In this document: in pieces, positions 1 through 12,544 of the stretch | Position numbering within the stretch: position 1 is the first letter of the stretch | Layout of the letters: each line of letters starts with the position of its first letter | NCBI GenBank assembly: GCA_013339765.2 | Contig: CM023454.1 | Span: 141,362,593 to 141,426,592 of the forward strand | Reading direction: 5' to 3' | Source of the DNA: Haemaphysalis longicornis | Lineage: Eukaryota > Arthropoda > Arachnida > Ixodida > Ixodidae | Length of the DNA: 64,000 nucleotides | Position numbers and translations under genes: made by a program | The notes under the pieces: model-generated | Told to the model about the DNA's origin: nothing | Databases searched by the model: none | The model's input: only the letters and a program-made list of their open reading frames with translations

Positions 1-514
1 GCACGCAGTACGACACTTCAGAAAAAAACTTAGTTTCTTCAATCTGTAATGGAAACCCTTATTTGGCCTGTGGTAACACTTGGGAATATATGCGCCGCAG
101 GTCTCTGACATACCAATAGATTGCTTCGAGTTAGATATATAAAAACAGGGCCCCGAAGGGGAATTGCAGTTCCAATTGCTTTTCTTATGTTATGAATGCT
201 AGCCTCACGGGGTTTTGAAATTGCTACGAACGTCTCAATATACTGTAAAATAATTGCAATTGCGGTTAATATAACGAACTGCGGTCTTTGTCGAAAAGTT
301 AAATTATTGTTTTTGACGTGTTCTCATTTTCTACATTATACTTACCGGTGTTCAAAATAATGTTTCAAGTATTACTGCAACAGTAAACTCCAAGACGACC
401 ATGCCGAAAACCCTGACCTGGACACTCTGAAATAAAATGCGACGATTCGTGCTACTGAATGCTTTGTAGTCGATATTTTTAGTACATGCCCAATGATGTG
501 CAATTGAGGGGTGA
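1..514. other. no gene recognised
   Basis: AT-rich sequence with stops in all frames. No repeat, RNA gene or splice-bounded frame was seen before the LINE remnant that starts near 515. Confidence 0.5.
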
Positions 515-1760
515 ATGTACTCAAGCACAACGACGTGGATCTACCCAACTAGTGCGGTCTCCACGGAAGTTCTCGGTTACTACCACAACAAATGCGTCTT
601 GCAGCATTTCCACCTAAATGTGACGGGTACACCAGGTTTTGTGTCGAAGTCTGGCGCTCGAATCAAGGTTATGGAGAATATACTTGGCTTCATTCCATCT
701 ACAGCAACAACCCTCAACATTCACCTTGGAACAAACGACTCGGCTATCCTGACTACCCTCCCCCCAGCTATAGACAGCCTTCGACTCTTTTTGATGTCAT
801 CTGAATAGAACAAGCCAAGATCACTAGACTATACGTCAGTTTCATTCTGCAAAGGTCAACCTATCAGCGTTAACACAGCCAAAATGGGTCCTCCATTTGG
901 AGGTATACCTCTAGGTTCCACCAGTTCTACACGTTTCTACGGGACTATTGTCGGAACTCATGACTTGTGTCCTTAGACCAATATTTCTACGGTTTCCCTA
1001 CCAACTTTATACTGGTTGCTTACGGCGTTTATCACTGCTTCGAGGGAGCAGCAGTCTTGCCAACTTACATCCGACACCTCATTATCAGAAGACTCAACGA
1101 CAGCATCAAATCCTGGCCCACCTGCACGCACAGCGTCTCATGCTCTTTTGAAGGAAAGTTGTCAATGAAGATGGCGCGGCCGCTGACCTACGCCTGCCAC
1201 ACAAGGACTTGACCGCATGGGCTTCCTTAAATGGTCCCTATTCGTTAAGGTTGCGCGTCCTTTCGCCCCTGCTAACCCGTTTTTTGCAAACAGGCATTCG
1301 ACAAGCTCGGAACAAAGGGCGTATATCACAGTCGGGCCATTGACGCATGTTGGCAGGAGCGAAGCAAATGATGTTGTGCCTGCTCTGAACGGTCCCCTAG
1401 AAGTTGTTTCTCCTGTAAACAGTCTGACTGGAAGTGGTTCGTCCGCTTGCCAACGACCAAGTGACCCAAGTCTAGCTACGCCGCCCACGAGAAGTTTAAC
1501 ATCAAACGATTAACCTCCAGCCGGTTACAGCTGCAGTGATTTTACCCTCAACGTATAGCAACCCCTTCTCTCGGGCTTCATTCAGCCAGACGCAGATTCC
1601 ACGGCCTTGTGCAAGTTCATGTCAAACTACAGCTTACGACGGGCCATTTCTCTTCGAGTCCGCCCCACTTCAAGAGCCTCTGACTTCCCCGTGCCATAGT
1701 GTCGGTCCTTCGATTTCTTCTCCTCCAGCTGAACAAGTCGCCCGCTACTAACTTCGGCCA
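515..1760 (+). pseudogene. LINE ORF1 remnant with SGNH-esterase-like domain
   Basis: I read this as the decayed first ORF of a CR1-like non-LTR retrotransposon. Frame 515-808 carries a block resembling the middle of SGNH/GDSL hydrolases: TGTPGFVSKSGARI at residues 37-50, then HLGTND at 70-75, the position of the family's GxND block. After a stop at 806, frame 967-1212 carries YGVYHCFEGAA (residues 19-29), which aligns with the last SGNH block (DGVHxxxxG) but has Tyr for both the Asp and the His. Between them the frame shifts at least twice. The following frames to about 1760 are Ser/Pro-rich, as in ORF1 tails. Esterase domains in CR1-type ORF1 proteins are established; the assignment here is by motif only. 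No matching ORF2 follows, so the copy is truncated and cannot be active. Confidence 0.45.
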
Positions 1761-2358
1761 GAGCGTTCGTATCGGATAAGCATCAAAAAAAGGGTGGCTA
1801 CAAACTACCTATTGCTGTAAAAACTGCCAAAAAAATTTTCTGTTTTTAAATATTCATATCAGTGCGCGAAGTTGTACAAACAGGCCTCCGATTTATACGT
1901 TCAGATTTTTGCACTGAAAATCTCCTAGAAGGTAGTGTTGTACGGAGTGCATGAAGAATTCTGTTACAGCCTGCCATAGAAAACGGGTCAGTTTCTGAAA
2001 ACTTTCTGAGATTGCCTCCTGGGATAACTTGTTGTGGTTTTGTGTGCATTGTCATAGGCCCTTTTGAATCTTTACTGACATTCATTTGTAATCACGTGAA
2101 CCAACTAATCTCGCTTCACAAATTCTGGAGTCGTGAATATGTGGTGATGGCTAAATGCCTAGAAAGCAACCGACCGAAATATGTAGTATTGAAAGTAAGA
2201 AACCCTTAATAAACAAGTTGACTGTACTTTATATTGCTCCCAAAATAGCTGCGGCCTACTTTTCCTCGCTGTATAACAGTGCCACAGCGGTCGATGACCA
2301 ATTAACATCAAATATTTTTCGAGTATAATGAAAAAGACTTGTGTGAATTTACGATTCA
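1761..2358. other. no gene recognised
   Basis: AT-rich, stop-dense sequence between the LINE ORF1 remnant and a TG/TA microsatellite. Nothing supportable was seen in it. Confidence 0.5.
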
Positions 2359-2453
2359 TATGTGTATATTTATGCGCGTGTGTATATATATATTAGTGCA
2401 TATATGTGTCTGTGTATATATATATATGCATTCGTGTGTTTGCGATGTGTATA
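2359..2453. repeat. TG/TA-rich microsatellite
   Basis: Alternating purine-pyrimidine tract made of TGTGTATATATATA-type runs, broken by short interruptions. Confidence 0.8.
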
Positions 2454-5400
2454 TTTAACTGAATGTACTTTGGCTTGAGTATGATGCTGATAGAATAGTT
2501 CACTGAGAATTGTAGGATATTGCCTAAATGTGTTAACTTTTAAATGTGCAATAGAGATCGGGTGTACAATGCTACCACTCGTTTCAATTCTGTACTTCTG
2601 TTAAACCTTAAATTTTGTAACACAATTTGGTGTACAATGTCTGAATTTCGAAGTTATATTTCAATACACTGCTGCTGTGTGGGGCATAAGTGGTCCTCAA
2701 GCTGCATCTTGCAGTTTTTTCCTTCGGTTACTCTCTCATGCTGTACTTTTTATGAGAGAAATAAAGATCTAACTACCTCTCTATCTACCTAATAGGGCAA
2801 ATAACTAGTATTCTTGTTTTCAATATTGTCTAGAGCACTTACTTTTTCCCCCGCGACGGGTGGTTACAGCAAATTATAGCTTATGAAGGACTTGAATACT
2901 TTTGCTAGAAACTTGATATTGGATGACTATTTTGTGGACTAAAATTCTGCTGATTTCACCAAAATTTACACTACAAGCCATCTATTTGAGCAAAGGCACC
3001 TGCAAAATAAAATTAACTCACACTTTGCGCAGGTGCCGTTCAAAACGGTGCGAGAGACATCTTCCTGCCAGGGAGAGTGGGAAAGAGCAAAAATTTAAAA
3101 GTTCTGAGACATGGTGGCCGGGAATCATTCTCCCTCGTTCAGGACCAATGACTTACATATTGAGTATCATGACTTCACGTGGTGTGTTTGAGTGTACTGG
3201 TAACACAAACCACATCCCTCCGGTGCCGTGTAAATGAGACACGCCCACACCAGTTGTGCCCCGCTTTCGCTTTGCATGGGTCTGGACCTTCCAGTGGCCC
3301 CCTTGTGCCCCTAGCGGCAGCGGAAGTACCCCTTTGACACAGGCGGCCGTGGAATATATGTCAGGCACAGGTAAGCTATCTTGCGTTATATTTTACTTCC
3401 GAAGGTGCGTTGCATTCCGCTCCTCACACCACGTGAGGCGCCGTCATTCACTACTGCTTTCCTCCGCTACCCCTCTGTCAATGAACATACATAAAGGTCT
3501 CCAAGCCAGCGAGCCCTGCTTTGTTTCTCCCTCGTGCACCATAGAATAAAGTTATCCCGTGTTACAACATGATGTGTTGCGACCCCTCAGTCATCTGGGC
3601 AAACACAACGAATGAGTACAATAGCATACTTTTATGTTGTGAGCCACGTATCGGTATGCATTTATGTTTCCTCTTCATGGGTTTACTTTGGGTAAACAAA
3701 TTTGCCAATATATTTCTTTTTTTGCGTTTTGGGCCTTCGAATCGCTGACGATCGATTGCAGAACTTTCAGTTAAGGTTAGGCACGCCTTTGATTTCTGTG
3801 CTTTTCTCAAATTTCTTAGCCAGGCATTATTATTTCAGCTTCGACGTGTATGATCCGCGCAGTATTGAATTGTTTTCTCATTAATTAATATTGCCACTAC
3901 ATCAGGGCAGGCTGCAGGTTGATAACGGGACGTCATGCGTTGTCGCCCTCCTATTTGGGTGCTCCAAGGCATAGTATCATGGCCTCGGCCTGTTAGTGAC
4001 CGGGTTCCACGCGTTGCCTTTGTCCCTTTTGGTCAGAGCGTGCTTGGTCAAATCTCGTATACGTCGCGCAATGAAGCTCTCATCGTGTCTGTGTAGAGGC
4101 GAGGGACTCACCGCGCATTGTTATTAACTGGCTGGGGTGCGTCTTTTCGCAGCTCAGGTGTTATAGTTTCTCCACCATAGAGCCTCACAAAATTGCTACT
4201 ATCCGTTCTCCCTACTTGACGTCGGTAACTATCGTTATACAAATTCAGCGCTGCTACGGTGGTTCACCGATATCTATAGAGAAGCAAACAAATAGTTGAA
4301 CAGCGACGGGTGTCGTCGGGTCTGCAATACGTAATTTGTCGTTCTTGTCGCGTTATCCGAGAAACATTGGGCTTTGCCAAAAGGGAGGTTCCCGTATAGA
4401 CCCTAGAAGGTGCATCATCGATTTCTGTGACCAGCTGCTCTACAGTGGTAGCAGTTTAGAGAAAGAGCTGGCTTTACCCAGTCTTCGGTCTTTCTCGGGT
4501 TCATGTTTTGCATCAGAGGTGGTAAACAGGTTGACAATACCAAATTCTTTAAGAGTTTTTAGTGGATCCCATTTGTGATAGAAGCAACATGAGGCTCCGA
4601 TGTCAAAGGAAACAGTCCTGCCAGTTGTGCGAGGAAAACAGCGCATACTGTTTCCAGTAGCGTTTGTGTTTCTACTAAACCCAAACTGATGCGGCTTTTT
4701 GTGACAACGTTTTCTTCGTGGTCTTACTGCCTCGAGCGCATGAGCATATGTTATGCCTTATTGCATCATCCCAGAGAAGTATTTCAACTACATTGGTGGT
4801 GGCATTATAAATAAATAACCATAAAGCTATTCTTTCCTTCACGCAATAAAAAGCGTAACTTTTACCTTTATTCAGTTCAAGGTCGACTCGCCGGAAAAGC
4901 CAATCCTATTGCTCAGCGAGCCTGTGATGAACTTGATCAATGTTTCAATGACAGCGATGAACTTCGTATAAGTTTCCGTTGAACTTTGGCACCAGCATGT
5001 TAGAAATCTTACTTTTCAAGAAGCAACATTGACCAAAATATTTCAGTCAGAAAAACCGCCCGAGCAGTTCCTTATCGTCTTGTTTAATTAAATTCCGGTC
5101 CGGCTGCACCTGCTACAACAATGGTTCCGTGTTTCGGGTAGAGGACGCCATGAAAATCGTTACTCTGGAGGCTTCTTCAGAGCTATAGGAATGGACATTT
5201 TCTGACGGTTGGGCCGCTCACCACGTATTCTCCTTTTCTTTCTGCGGCAAAAATTCAAACTTGAGTTGGAGAGCTTGCTTTCCGCTGGTGGCGTGCCTTT
5301 GGCTTGCTTGGCGATTTGCACGTTGCTTAGAATGACTGTACCCCGTACGTTTCGAGATAACATACCGTAAAAAAATCAAGCTTCCATCAATACTAGAAGT

Positions 5401-5652
5401 TCTTGCAGGTTCTTGCATGACTTGTGCTCAGCAACATTTCAAAAGTAGCGGGGAAGGAGCAGTCAATAACATTACATTTACGGTCTTGTGTGGGAGAATA
5501 GAATGATCTGCGTTGTCGCTCAACAACTTTGCCCATTGTACACTAGTAACAATGAACATCGACTGATATGGAGAATATTTTAAATACATGGAGTATTCTG
5601 GCAAAACTACAATAGTTTTACAAAAAAAGATGAAAATTGGATCAATAGGATG
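2454..5652. other. no gene recognised; possible element 3' ends
   Basis: Two spots look like element tails but cannot be assigned. The first is a T-rich stretch ending in GAGAGAAATAAAG near 2765. The second is AATAAAG at 3545 followed by CCCGTGTTACAACA ending near 3568, which resembles the end of an LTR; I found no matching start or target duplication. A good splice-donor-like CAG/GTAAGC lies at 3370 without a supported exon. The rest is stop-dense. Confidence 0.4.
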
Positions 5653-5709
5653 TACGCTGGTAAGGCATTACCTGGTACGCTGTTAAGGCAATACGCTGGT
5701 AAGGCATTA
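5653..5709 (+). repeat. three-unit minisatellite
   Basis: Three imperfect tandem copies of TACGCTGGTAAGGCATTA. The middle copy differs by two bases, and 5 bp are inserted after the first copy. Confidence 0.75.
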
Positions 5710-5901
5710 GAGAGACAGGCTACGGTGGAAATCAGTAGGTACAGAACAAAATAGTGTGCATGCTTTTTTAGTGTAATACAAGTAAGCAGGAACAAAACCT
5801 TGGCTATAGCACACGTCCGAGGGTTTTTAGACATGCATCTTGCGCTCAACTGCTTCTAGAATTCCGTGTTGCTGCGGTACCCACTTGCACAACCTTTCCG
5901 C

Positions 5902-6520
5902 ATTTATTTATTTTATTTGTTCAAAATACCTTACAGGCCCGGGAGGGCATTGGGTAAGGGGGGCAACAAAAAAAGAGATAATCAAAAAATAACAATAGAA
6001 GTTACACGAAAACTAGATATATAATACAGCAAGAAGTCAGTGAAACAACAGAAAAAGAACATGATAACAGCGAGCTAAAGTGGCAAGAAAATAAGTACGA
6101 TCAATAGTACAACCACTCTAGTTACTAAACATCTAGTGTGGTAGCCGCAACCGCAATAAAAAGAAAAGGAAAAGGAAAACATCATGGCGCTAACAGAAAG
6201 CAACACCAGCGTTCCTGTTTGGTGGTTTTACATGGAAAAACGCTTGTGCAGATGATTACGGTATGTTTCTGGGTTAGTCAGCAATACGATGTTATCAGGC
6301 AGATCGTTCCACAACCGGATAGCACGTTGGAGACCAGACGAACTGAAAGAGTTTGTAGTGCCGTAGATTCTGATGAAGCTGCGTTGAATAAATAATCTGC
6401 GTGATGAGGAAAGAGGGCTTACAATGGGTAGTGGGGAGGGCCTGGCACGATTAATGTATTTGTGAAACATGCATAGAAGCGCGAGTTGGCGTCGGATATG
6501 CAATGGTTCTAGTGAAAGAC
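5902..6520 (-). mobile_element. 5'-truncated L2/CR1-type LINE 3' end
   Basis: On the minus strand, frame 6503-6228 contains SGLQRAIRLWNDLPDNIVLL (residues 57-76), the conserved RIWNxLP ending of CR1/L2-type ORF2 proteins. A 3' UTR follows and ends in an A-rich tail made of AAAT/AAAATA units (plus-strand TTTATTTATTTTATTT at 5902-5920). Just inside the tail, the GGCCTGTAAGGTATT stretch resembles the 3' end of the large LINE at 55.7 kb, so the two probably belong to related families. Everything upstream of the last ~90 codons of ORF2 is missing, typical of incomplete target-primed reverse transcription. I could not define a target duplication. Confidence 0.7.
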
Positions 6521-8599
6521 TGTTTTATTTTTGTTATGCTTGAACTGAAGTCATTAGATTTTATGCGACTGTTCTTAAAAATCCTTCAGTGATAGTGATG
6601 TCAGTTGATTTACGATTTCATTATATATATCATACTAAGGTTGCTGCAAGCATTCGGACATATGATGAAAGAGAAAGGTGCTTCGGGCCTACCAAACAGC
6701 AAAATAAACATACACGCAGTAATATTGCACGCTCTTTTCCCACACGATCACGGCGGTAGTGATCTTGGGGATCTAGTATCCCATTTCGGTAACATATATC
6801 GCTTCTTTTCGGCACTGAAGGCTGTCCGGTGCACTGAGTCTAAACATGGAGAAAACTGTTGACATACACCTACGTGGTTTTCCGTAATTTTCCTTTCGGT
6901 CGTACTATAGTACGAAATATTAAAAATTCCGACATACTCCAGACAATTTGTGCAAACACGCAGGTAGACACACCAAAAAGAAAACATTTTCGTGCTTGTC
7001 TTTGAACACAGACAAAATGGTAATGTACGGTCAGGCAACGGCCACAATGAGTAACTAAAACAACATAGCAGGCGTGGAAAGCTGCAACACACTGTTTGCG
7101 GCTGTTTTATTGATTGCCACTGAAACCAAAATTATGTAGTATCCTTCAAACCTCACCTACAAAAGTAAAAGCAGGGAGCTCTTACGGAGTACAATTTCTG
7201 ACCAGTAGAGAACTGGTACCATACTGCTTCAAATATCATACGTAAAACCAGAAACATCGCTGATTAAAAACTTAAACACGCTTTAAAGAGAATATGGCAG
7301 TATATACCTGAACAAATCAGAAAATATACTCGGAGGCTCTTTCCCTTACCGAGATTGAAAAATCGGCCTGGAATGTAATCACCCGTTCTAACGAAAAATG
7401 AGCGTAGTAATTGACCATTTTGGGCGTGATGCAGAAAAGGAGTTTGTGCGCGTCGCCGTGTTTGACATTTCTTAAATTTAGTTGCGTGTGAGAATGATCA
7501 GTCAAACTAACACCCGTTGCAATAGGTTTTATAACCAAAAATATTTATTTTAACTAAGGGACCCTGAAATGCATTAGTAAGAAAGGCACAGCGAATTACA
7601 ATTAGAAACAATCAGGATTGGCAATGACACAATTAAACGTTAATTTATATTTTGTACAAGAAGATGGCCAAACTACCTGTCATCCAAGCTTCACGAATCG
7701 AAGAAAGTGTACGACGGAATGGTGAGCCGGACCATAAAGAACTGAGAAGGCTTTTGGTTTCCCGTTTCAAGAAGTACCTCTACCCAGAATAGTTTTTTTG
7801 GAATGTCTAAGCAGATGGAAACAAATAACTGTTGTGAACAAAGCAAAGTGGCAAGCGTTCACTGAACAATTGGCAAGGTATGGCCTCATTAGGACCGTAA
7901 TATATTCTATCGGCCAAGAAAATATCCCTTCCTATTTTTTTCTGTTCAATTAAAAACACCTACGACGCTGTAGGTTGATTCTGCGTACTGGTTTGAAAGT
8001 GGCATTTGTAGATAAATTTGTTTATTGAAAAAGATTTATTCATGAACAGAAAACGTTTTTTTTTCCAGAGGGAACGAGGCGTAAGATATACCTGTTCTTT
8101 TATTACTAATACCCAGTGCTTGAACACTATCGCAAACCTACATAGGTTAATTAGAAACTCAAGAACGAATTTAAACACCAAAACTGGGCAAATTCATTTA
8201 AGACGGTACCAATATGCTACGTTGTACACGCGTGCTGCTTCAGGCATCTGCATTCACCCTTTCCACGCTTATTTAGGGTGCCGTAGGTCCAGCTACGAGT
8301 AATCAATAGCCGGAGGTTTACCATTGTTTGAATTGCATTTTTGGGTGCTGTTAAACTAGCGCTATATTCATTTGGGATAAAATTGACCGCAAAAGGGTTG
8401 ATATACACCAGACAACTGCGGATCTGCCACCATTTGTAAGCCCCTAAAAGCTGTTTTATTGGGGCAAACTAAAGTATTCACTGATGGTATTTCTACTTTT
8501 TTTAAATGCAGAGCATTTCAGTAACTCACGATGTCACCCGCGTTGACGTCCGTAGTCCGCATCGCTCCCCCTACACTATATAAAAAAAGAATACTTACC
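6521..8599. other. no gene recognised
   Basis: AT-rich sequence with only short frames lacking recognisable motifs on either strand. No inverted or tandem repeat stood out. Confidence 0.5.
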
Positions 8600-8671
8600 G
8601 GCGCCAGGTTTCGATCCCATGACTCTGCGGGCGGAACGCAAGGTGCATGGTGTTCTACCCACTGGGCCACA
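8600..8671 (-). repeat. tRNA-like SINE head or tRNA pseudogene
   Basis: The reverse complement begins GTGGCCCAGTGGGTAG, a good box A, and contains ATGGGATCGAAACCTGG, a near-consensus box B about 45 bases later. This is the layout of an RNA polymerase III internal promoter. It is clearly related to the tRNA-like core of the 180-bp units at 11.1 and 12.0-12.5 kb (same AGTCxTGGGATCGAAACC block). A functional tRNA is unlikely because no clean cloverleaf with paired acceptor ends is visible. Confidence 0.6.
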
Positions 8672-8994
8672 AAGCCGACACTGAACGGAAGGTTACGAAC
8701 GCGCCTTATATCCTCGACTCATTCAACCGTCGGCCACAGGTGCGCCCTCTCCCCCGCGTCCTCCTCGCCTTCTCTCCGCTCGCAACACCCTCTCTCGCCG
8801 CGTTGGGTTCGCACTGAGCCACAGTCGGTTCGCACGCAAGAACAGGTGGGGGCGCTCGCATCGCGCTCTCTCGCCGCGGTTGGTTCGCGCTTAAACCCTA
8901 TATGTCGTTTAAGCGCGCTCCGGTCGCTAACATCTGTGGCGTTATTGTGACGTCAACATCACGCGTTCGTGTGGTGGTGCGATTTCGGCGCTAT
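8672..8994. other. GC-rich flank of dispersed repeat
   Basis: C- and CpG-rich sequence with short internal similarities: CTCTCTCGCCGCG occurs at about 8790 and 8866, each followed by TTGGTTCGC-like text. It sits between the tRNA-like element and the GGATT/GGCTT array and may belong to the same dispersed repeat. Open frames here are most likely a by-product of base composition. Confidence 0.45.
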
Positions 8995-9165
8995 AACACT
9001 CTCTCGCGAGGGGCATTGGATTGGATTCGATAGGATTGGCTTGGATTGGGCTTGGCTTGGCTTGGCTTGGATTGGTTTGGATTTGGATTCGATTGGATTA
9101 AAGTGGATTGTGTTGGATTGTGTTGCGTCATAGACGCGCTACGTTGCGTCATAGCAGCGGCAGGG
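8995..9165 (+). repeat. GGATT/GGCTT array in a dispersed repeat (copy 1)
   Basis: It starts with CTCTCGCGAGGGGCATTGGA, continues as mixed GGATT and GGCTT pentamers for about 110 bases, and ends with AAAGTGGATTGTG and TTGCGTCATAG. The same frame of start, array and end recurs at 40.4 kb. The element is therefore a dispersed family with an internal variable array, not an isolated microsatellite. Confidence 0.8.
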
Positions 9166-11053
9166 GGTTCACAGCACGTTTCACGTTTCACCACCGACTT
9201 CATCGACAATGTCTACGCTGGAAGACAAGAATTACAACAGCAACAACCAATACGTAATTCATACGACTTGCAGGCGCGGGCCCCGCGGAAATGCTCTGCA
9301 TTTGATCGTGCCCTTCGCGAGGGGATGTTTCTTTTTATTTGGCTTCTGCATGTAAGGCGTACACCACGTACTTGATAGAAAAGTAGTGTAATAACTAAAA
9401 TAATATACCAGTATTATGGGTCAACTTTGTTCTAGTTGAGGACTAAATGGTAGAAGAAAGAAATACCGCAGAAACAACAACCATAGTAGAAAGAGCCCCA
9501 AAGGGGCTAACGAACAACTCAGAAAAATGTTTTATTTGATACATGTAGGTGCGATATTTTGTAATGACGAAAATAAATGCTAAAATCCTAAACTACGAAA
9601 AAAGAACAGTTCATACATAAAACTACAACTCATCTTTCCCCCCATTCAGCGAAGGCGAACTCACGCATTCAACTAGCCAGCTTCCCTAGTGACAATGTCT
9701 GATGCCTCGTACACTTTACGGTGTTGCGCGTCACGGTATTATTTCATGATGTGTGTTTCGTTATCCTTTGGATGGCATTAGCGCTGAGCACAGTGTGTTG
9801 CAGGGGCTGCTTTCAATTTTTTTCCGCCTAGAGCAATAAGGCTCTCTAAGACCTTCGTTAAAATACATGCTCGTCGGGCCTATGTAGGCCCGCTAGCATG
9901 CAAGTGAGTCTGCACAGCAAGCGATTTGCAGAGAAAACCCTACAGTAAACCGTATGGAAGCTTTTCCAATCAGAAAAAGAGTGTCCATGCAGTAGAGAAT
10001 GCGCAGGAGAGTATAAATAAGTCAATACCAGAATGGGCGATCATGGAGAACTTCAGAGTGCTCAAAGTGGTAACACTTGAAGATGCAGAACAAGATGTTA
10101 CTCACATTTCGGAAACTCGATAGTTGTACACGTTTTCGTGCTCAATTGAGCACCCCAAAGACATACACCCAAAGTGTTTCTTCAGTGTCAATACACCTAG
10201 ACATTTAGAGTGATCGTCAAGAAAAGGGGCACTTGGAAAAACTGCCTTGGGGCCTCCCACCTGCTCTTCCTGGCCAAACAACGCATTGAAGGCCGCTCTC
10301 TCGTGGGGCTAGGGGACTTCTCGGCGCTGCCGTTGCCGTAAATTACGGTTTTCTGCTATCTTCTGGCGGCAGCTTTTCTCGTCCGTTTTCATTTCCCGTG
10401 CGCTAAAATTCTCCGAATCACCGGGGCTTATTGACAGTACTCATTTCTACTCAAGCTCTTTTCACCTGTATTTTCTTATACATAATCTGCGCTCACATTT
10501 GATCTTATTCAACAATTCTCTACTAATTTTGTCAAGGCATCAACCACTTGCATTCACGCGCTGAACTCCGTCAATAGAGTCCACTAAGTAACAAAAGTGC
10601 ACAGACTCCGATAGCCCACATACTGCATAAAAAAGTGGAATAATAAGAAAGGTTGGATGGATGGTGGTAGGTTGTAATATAGCTGTAAACGTGCATTATT
10701 GATGTAAAATGCACATCTGGCATTATTTACACCTAATCATTTTAACAATCGTGAAATTGTTATCCACACCAATAATTTTAAAGGCTAACTATAGTAGACC
10801 AGCCGAGACACGCTCTGATCTAGCGCCGGCTCCAACTGCTGTGTCAAGGAATCACCCGCCGTGGTGGATCATTACCCGGCGTCGTTTTCGACCGCTTCGT
10901 CGACAAGTTCCCCGACCCAAAATCAAATTTATACGCCGTCCGTACTGGGAAAAATCCCGCCATCTCCACGAAGTGAAGGAAGATGAGAGGGGCGAAGCTA
11001 AAATGCTTATCGGTAAAACTGTGAAACATTCACCCACGCATCATATAAAGACT
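9166..11053. other. no gene recognised
   Basis: Stop-dense sequence with no recognisable coding motif. A short TGGATGGATGG run lies near 10655, and a small palindrome (CGTAAATTACG) near 10338. Confidence 0.5.
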
Positions 11054-11230
11054 CGACACATTGTTATAGGTCTTCACGGCGCGCACCATCTGAATGAGTG
11101 AAGCACAAAAGGCGCGTTCGTAGCCGTGCTCGCCTCTCGGTTGTAGCGCACTGGAAAGAGCGCCACGTACCTCCAGTCGCGGCCAGAGAGTAGTGGCATC
11201 GAAAACCGGGCGCCGCCGCGTCAATGGCAC
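11054..11230 (+). repeat. solo 180-bp tRNA-like repeat unit
   Basis: Single copy of the unit that is tandemly arrayed at 12.0-12.5 kb. It begins CGACACATTGTTATAGGTC, contains the GGCGCGCACCATCT block and a box-A-like TGTAGCGCACTGG, then a box-B-like GGCATCGAAAACCGG, and ends GCCGCCGCGTCAATGGCA. The two pol III box positions match those in the array units. Confidence 0.75.
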
Positions 11231-12005
11231 TGTCATGAAGTGAAGCGAAAGAAGACGACGGAAGGCACGCGCAGCCTAGGTCATCGACACGAGCGAACGC
11301 ACCGAGCTTCTCAAGACCAAAGCAGGAGCTGCGCCGGCCGCCGGCCAATCGCAAGCCTCCAGCAACAGCGGCCGGCGGCGGAAGGCAATCCCGGAGAGAA
11401 CACCGGGAGAGAAGAGAGACTCAGACGTGTGGAGAGTGACCGGGAATGAGCGGTGGTCGGGCGACAAGACCCGTGCCGTGCCCCAAGACGTCTTCCACAG
11501 GCGCAACCTGCAGAACACCTCCTTCGCCCTGGAAGTCGTCTCGCCGGACATCGGTAGAGGACCACGACGCCCCAAGACAGCTGCGTCTCGGCTACTACGC
11601 GACCGGAGCTCGGGATGCGGTCTACCGAGGGGCCACGACACGTCGCCAGGACTGCGCAACACCGCCACACCATGCGCTGCTCCTCCGACGTGTGGGACAA
11701 ACCAGTTACAAGCAGCGAGAACGTATTGTGACTTTTTTTCATTCCCGGATTTTACTGTTTTCTATTTGTTTAAACCCTTTGCCATTTGCTCTGCCCCAAT
11801 CTCGGTAGTTTCTACATTGTTTTTTAATTGAATTGAATGGTTTATTTCGGCAACAAAAGCTTTCTAGCTTTCTATTGTTCCCTCTTATTCTTTAGTGGTG
11901 TTTGTTTCTTCAGTGCGTGCTTCTTTCAGTTTTGGGTATTTATAAACTACCCTGGTTTCCAAAGTTGCCTCTGTTATTTAATATTGTACCCGGAACCTGA
12001 CAACT
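11231..12005. other. GC-rich spacer, no gene recognised
   Basis: Positions 11231-11720 are GC-rich and open in several frames on both strands. That pattern is expected from composition, and no frame shows a known motif. The remainder is T-rich. The spacer separates the solo unit from the three-unit array. Confidence 0.45.
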
Positions 12006-12541
12006 CTACACGGTGCTATAGGTCTTCTTGATGGCGCGCACCATCTTAAGCAGTAAAGGACACCAGGCGCGTTCGTAGCCATGCTCGCGTCTCCGCTTGT
12101 AGCACAGTGGGAAGAGTGCCACGTACCTCCCGTCGCGGCCAGAGAGTCGTGCTTTTGAAATTGGGCGCCGCCGCGTCAATGACATTCGACAAGTTGTTAT
12201 AGGTCTTCTTGACGGCGCGCACCATCTCAATGAGTGAAGGACATCAGCCGCGTTCGTCGCCATGCTCGCGTCTCGGTTTGTAGCGCAGTGGGAAGAGCGC
12301 CAAGTGCCTCCTGTCGCGGCAAGAGAGTCGTGGGATCGAAACCAGGCGCCGCCGCGTCAATGGCACTTGACACGTTGTTATAGGTTTTCTTGACGGCGCG
12401 CACCATCTTAATGTGTGAAGGACATAAGGCGTGTTGGTAGCCATGCTCACGTCTTCGTTTGTAGTCTTGTGGCAAGAGCGCCACATACCTCCCGTCGCGG
12501 CGAGAGAGTCGTGGGATCGAAACCGGGTACCACCGCGTCAA
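12006..12541 (+). repeat. tandem array of three 180-bp tRNA-like units
   Basis: Three head-to-tail units at about 12006-12185, 12186-12366 and 12367-12541. Each has the order TTGTTATAGGTCTTCTTG, GGCGCGCACCATCT, a box-A-like TGTAGCGCAGTGGGAAGAGC (altered to TGTAGTCTTGTGG in unit 3), a spacer, a box-B-like GTGGGATCGAAACC (altered in unit 1), and GCCGCGTCAATGGCA. A fourth, separated unit lies at 11054. The array ends exactly against a helicase pseudogene. It could be a SINE amplified in tandem or a satellite that captured a tRNA-like promoter; period and order are read directly. Confidence 0.85.
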
Positions 12542-12544
12542 GAC

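Noticed and set aside
3183..3568. Possible solo LTR ending in TTACAACA
   Set aside because: An AATAAA and a plausible 3' end exist, but no matching 5' terminus, target duplication or second copy was found.
11276..11831. Long overlapping frames (120-143 codons) on both strands
   Set aside because: Local GC richness opens four frames at once. None has a motif, splice boundary or conserved pattern.
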